A DNA stretch of 10,098 bases. Source: an uncultured Clostridia bacterium (GTDB taxonomy: Bacteria > Bacillota > Clostridia > Christensenellales > Borkfalkiaceae). Shown here one piece after another: positions 8,918 through 10,098 of this stretch. A program made the translations under genes and the position numbers. The notes beneath the pieces were generated by a model, which was not told the origin of the DNA, made no database searches, and saw nothing but the letters and a program-made list of their open reading frames with translations. Position 1 is the first letter of the stretch. Each line of letters begins with the position of its first letter. The stretch covers positions 1 to 10,098 of the forward strand of contig URMI01000019.1 of the NCBI GenBank assembly GCA_900548845.1, given 5' to 3'.

Positions 8918-9535
8918 TTGACGAACGTGTTTTACATGGATACCGCCCTCCTGCCCGACCCGCGGGAGGGCGGTCTTTTCTCCGAGCTGCCCAAGGCGCG
9001 GCTTGAAAAGGCGGTGCGGCTATTGTCTCCCGGAAAGCGCAAGGAGAGCGCGGGGGCGGGGCTGCTGCTTGCCCGTATTCTGCCCCGCTATTTTGCAAGC
9101 GCCGAGGCGGTTTTTGCGGACGAACGGGGGAAGCTTTTGCATCCGCGCCTCTTTTTGAGCCTTGCGCACGGCGGGGGGATGGCGGTGCTCGCGGTGGGGG
9201 AGCGCCCCGTCGGCTGCGACGTCGAAAAATTCTCCCGCGTGCGGGAAACGGTCTTGCGGCGCTTTTTGAAGGAAGAGCGTGCCTTCGTCGAAGGGGCGGG
9301 GGTAGGGGCGCGCGAGGAGGCGTTTTACCGCATCTGGACGGGCAAAGAGAGCTATCTCAAAATGACGGGCGAAGGGCTTCCGGCGTGGAAAGAGGTGCGC
9401 GTTCTGCCCGAGGGGCTAATTTTGCGCGCGGGGAAAGAGCAGCCCTGCCGCATCGCATGGAAGGAGAAGGGGGAACATCTTCTTGCCCTCTGCCATGAGG
9501 AGGAAGCAGCCTCTTGGGAGGAGGTGTTTTTCTGA
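8918..9535 (+). CDS. Sfp-type 4'-phosphopantetheinyl transferase
   Basis: 205 residues, a little short for Sfp (about 220-230) but with the core motifs: S-L-A-H-G-G at 81-86, V-G-C-D-V-E at 98-103 (Mg ligands D101 and E103) and W-T-G-K-E-S-Y-L-K at 140-148 followed by G-E-G-L. It transfers the phosphopantetheine arm from CoA to the serine of a carrier protein. The ACP at 6718-6945 is the only visible candidate substrate; polyketide or peptide synthetases elsewhere are possible. The start is TTG 8918, one base after the phosphatase-kinase stop, with AAGGTG (8905-8910) 7 bases upstream. ATG 8936 is the alternative but has no clear ribosome site. No terminator is evident after it. Confidence 0.9.
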   Translation: MTNVFYMDTALLPDPREGGLFSELPKARLEKAVRLLSPGKRKESAGAGLLLARILPRYFASAEAVFADERGKLLHPRLFLSLAHGGGMAVLAVGERPVGCDVEKFSRVRETVLRRFLKEERAFVEGAGVGAREEAFYRIWTGKESYLKMTGEGLPAWKEVRVLPEGLILRAGKEQPCRIAWKEKGEHLLALCHEEEAASWEEVFF

Positions 9536-9571
9536 GGGAAATATTTCTTGGCGGAAATTTGCCTTCAAGGG

Positions 9572-9600
9572 TTGCAATGCGGGGCATCTTTTGCTATAAT
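9572..9600 (+). promoter_or_regulatory. Promoter of the structured RNA (6S RNA candidate)
   Basis: TTGCAA at 9572-9577, a 17-base spacer, then TATAAT at 9595-9600, preceded by TGC to give an extended -10. The predicted start, about 9605-9608, falls on the first bases of the RNA's closing stem. Confidence 0.85.
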
Positions 9601-9604
9601 ATAG

Positions 9605-9790
9605 ATGACACCTGCGGTGTACGGAAGCCGGTAAATGCGTGATCCACATTTTTTATTCGGGAGCGCTTGTCGGCGCGGCTATGCAAGGTCTGTTGCTACG
9701 GAAAGTCAGATGCCGTGCCGCCGCGCACCCACCTGCGAGAAGCGGGTCTACCTTCATCGGTTTGCGGCACAGGCGGATGTCATTTTATTT
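9605..9790 (+). ncRNA. ssrS: Structured non-coding RNA, probable 6S RNA
   Basis: A region of about 186 bases without a credible gene. Its ends pair: 9605-9632 with 9756-9783 gives about 24 pairs broken only by small mismatches (ATGACA with TGTCAT at the ends, CCGGT with ATCGG inside). Then come a wide unpaired bubble, an inner stem (GCGCGGC 9673-9679 with GCCGCGC 9720-9726) and a further TCTG/CAGA pairing at 9689-9692 and 9707-9710. On the 3' side of the bubble CCTGC-GAGAA-GCGGG (9732-9746) forms a small hairpin. The closing stem is followed by TTTTATTT (9783-9790), a plausible terminator. A rod of 180-200 nt with closing stem, central bubble and a 3'-side hairpin is the 6S RNA plan; 6S RNA binds housekeeping RNA polymerase as an open-promoter mimic. 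SRP RNA, RNase P RNA and tmRNA signatures are absent. The identity rests on a hand-made fold, not on a covariance model. Confidence 0.65.
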
Positions 9791-9827
9791 CGGAAAAAAT
9801 ATTTTGCTCAACCATGCGCAAAAACGG

Positions 9828-9856
9828 TTGCAAGATGGGCGAGAATATGCTATAAT
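9828..9856 (+). promoter_or_regulatory. Promoter of the tRNA-Glu gene
   Basis: TTGCAA at 9828-9833, a 17-base spacer and TATAAT at 9851-9856 with TGC before it (extended -10). The predicted start near 9863 leaves a tRNA 5' leader of about 65 bases for RNase P to remove; the leader contains a short CGGG/CCCG hairpin. Confidence 0.87.
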
Positions 9857-9927
9857 CACCAAGTAATCGCGGTTTGAGCGGGAAATTTGCCCGGCGCGGC
9901 GGTTCGGAACGCAATACAAGTTCATAT

Positions 9928-10002
9928 GGCCTTGTGGTCAAGCGGTTAAGACGGCGCCCTCTCACGGCGCAATCCCGGGTTCGATTCCCGGCAAGGTCAC
10001 CA
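9928..10002 (+). tRNA. tRNA-Glu (anticodon CTC)
   Basis: 75 bases with encoded CCA. Acceptor GGCCTTG (9928-9934) pairs with CAAGGTC (9992-9998) with one G-T pair; D stem GTC/GAC (9937-9939, 9950-9952); anticodon stem GCGCC/GGCGC (9954-9958, 9966-9970) with loop CTCTCAC and anticodon CTC at 9961-9963; 4-base variable loop; T stem CCGGG/CCCGG (9975-9979, 9987-9991) with loop TTCGATT; discriminator A9999; CCA 10000-10002. It decodes GAG, the codon ending in G that a GC-rich genome uses often. Confidence 0.96.
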
Positions 10003-10006
10003 CAAT

Positions 10007-10038
10007 AAATTGAGCAGGCTTGTGCCTGCTCAATTTTT
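10007..10038 (+). terminator. Rho-independent terminator of the tRNA gene
   Basis: A perfect 13-bp stem, AAATTGAGCAGGC (10007-10019) with GCCTGCTCAATTT (10024-10036), with a TTGT loop and a run of five T (10034-10038). The A-rich left arm makes it potentially active in both directions. Confidence 0.93.
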
Positions 10039-10044
10039 GTATGC

Positions 10045-10059
10045 GGTGACCTTGCCGGG
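10045..10059 (-). repeat. Exact inverted copy of the 3' end of the tRNA-Glu gene
   Basis: GGTGACCTTGCCGGG at 10045-10059 is the exact reverse complement of 9987-10001, covering the T-stem 3' strand, the acceptor 3' strand, the discriminator and the first two bases of CCA. Beyond these 15 bases the match stops, so it is not a second complete tRNA. The remaining bases to 10098 hold nothing I can identify. Confidence 0.8.
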
Positions 10060-10098
10060 CAGAAGAGAAAAGGCGGCGGTTCGCGCGAGGCGTTTCCG

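Noticed and set aside
9547..9569. Possible terminator after the phosphopantetheinyl transferase gene (CTTGGC...GCCTTCAAG)
   Set aside because: The stem is short and interrupted and no T-run follows it.
9605..9790. Riboswitch, T-box, SRP RNA, RNase P RNA or tmRNA as identity of the structured RNA
   Set aside because: No T-box AGGGTGG element, no SRP domain IV GGAAGCAG core, wrong length for RNase P RNA and tmRNA, and the next downstream gene is a tRNA with its own promoter, so no gene is left for a riboswitch to control.
9635..9877. Short plus-strand reading frames of 62-80 codons
   Set aside because: They lie inside the structured RNA and run into the tRNA promoter, have no ribosome site and have atypical composition.

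Overview
The window is a GC-rich, almost fully plus-strand stretch of chromosome from a Gram-positive-type bacterium. The best guess is a member of the Clostridia (Firmicutes/Bacillota), possibly a gut lineage. The reasons are MutS2 with a Smr domain, a DUF3656-type U32 protein, a YlxY/PdaB-like deacetylase, a YmxG-like M16 peptidase, partner-switching signalling genes, strong AGGAGG-type ribosome sites and compact sigma-A promoters. A finer taxonomic call is not possible from the sequence alone. I see no insertion sequence, CRISPR array or prophage gene. The long minus-strand reading frames are shadows of the plus-strand genes.

Layout. Bases 1-3326 hold the 3' part of a U32 family gene and mutS2, which overlap by 4 bases. 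Bases 3397-4122 encode a membrane-anchored polysaccharide-deacetylase-fold protein with a degenerate active site. Bases 4176-6636 form a tight cluster: an M16 zinc peptidase, a family 6 type (hypoxanthine) DNA glycosylase and an AlkD-like alkylpurine glycosylase. The last two junctions are 4-base overlaps. A near-consensus promoter, whose -35 box lies on the alkD-like stop codon, drives a single acyl carrier protein gene that ends in two tandem terminators. A second promoter (extended -10) then drives a three-gene unit: a STAS anti-sigma-factor antagonist, a membrane protein joining a PP2C (SpoIIE/RsbU) phosphatase to an RsbW-like kinase, and an Sfp-type phosphopantetheinyl transferase. The last 560 bases carry no protein gene. 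They hold a structured RNA of about 186 nt with its own promoter (my call is 6S RNA), a tRNA-Glu(CTC) with a near-identical promoter, and a perfect 13-bp terminator.

How the genes fit together. The U32 protein and MutS2 are plausibly both tied to translation (RNA modification and collided-ribosome rescue). The two glycosylases start base-excision repair of deaminated and alkylated bases. ACP and the Sfp-type transferase are a natural substrate/enzyme pair, although a signalling cassette separates them. The STAS protein and the phosphatase-kinase fusion make a reduced partner-switching module whose sigma factor or other output is not in the window.

Most worth a second look: the phosphatase-kinase fusion with an Asp-to-Asn change at a metal-ligand position; the 6S RNA candidate; the matched pair of stable-RNA promoters; and a 15-base exact inverted copy of the 3' end of the tRNA just beyond its terminator.
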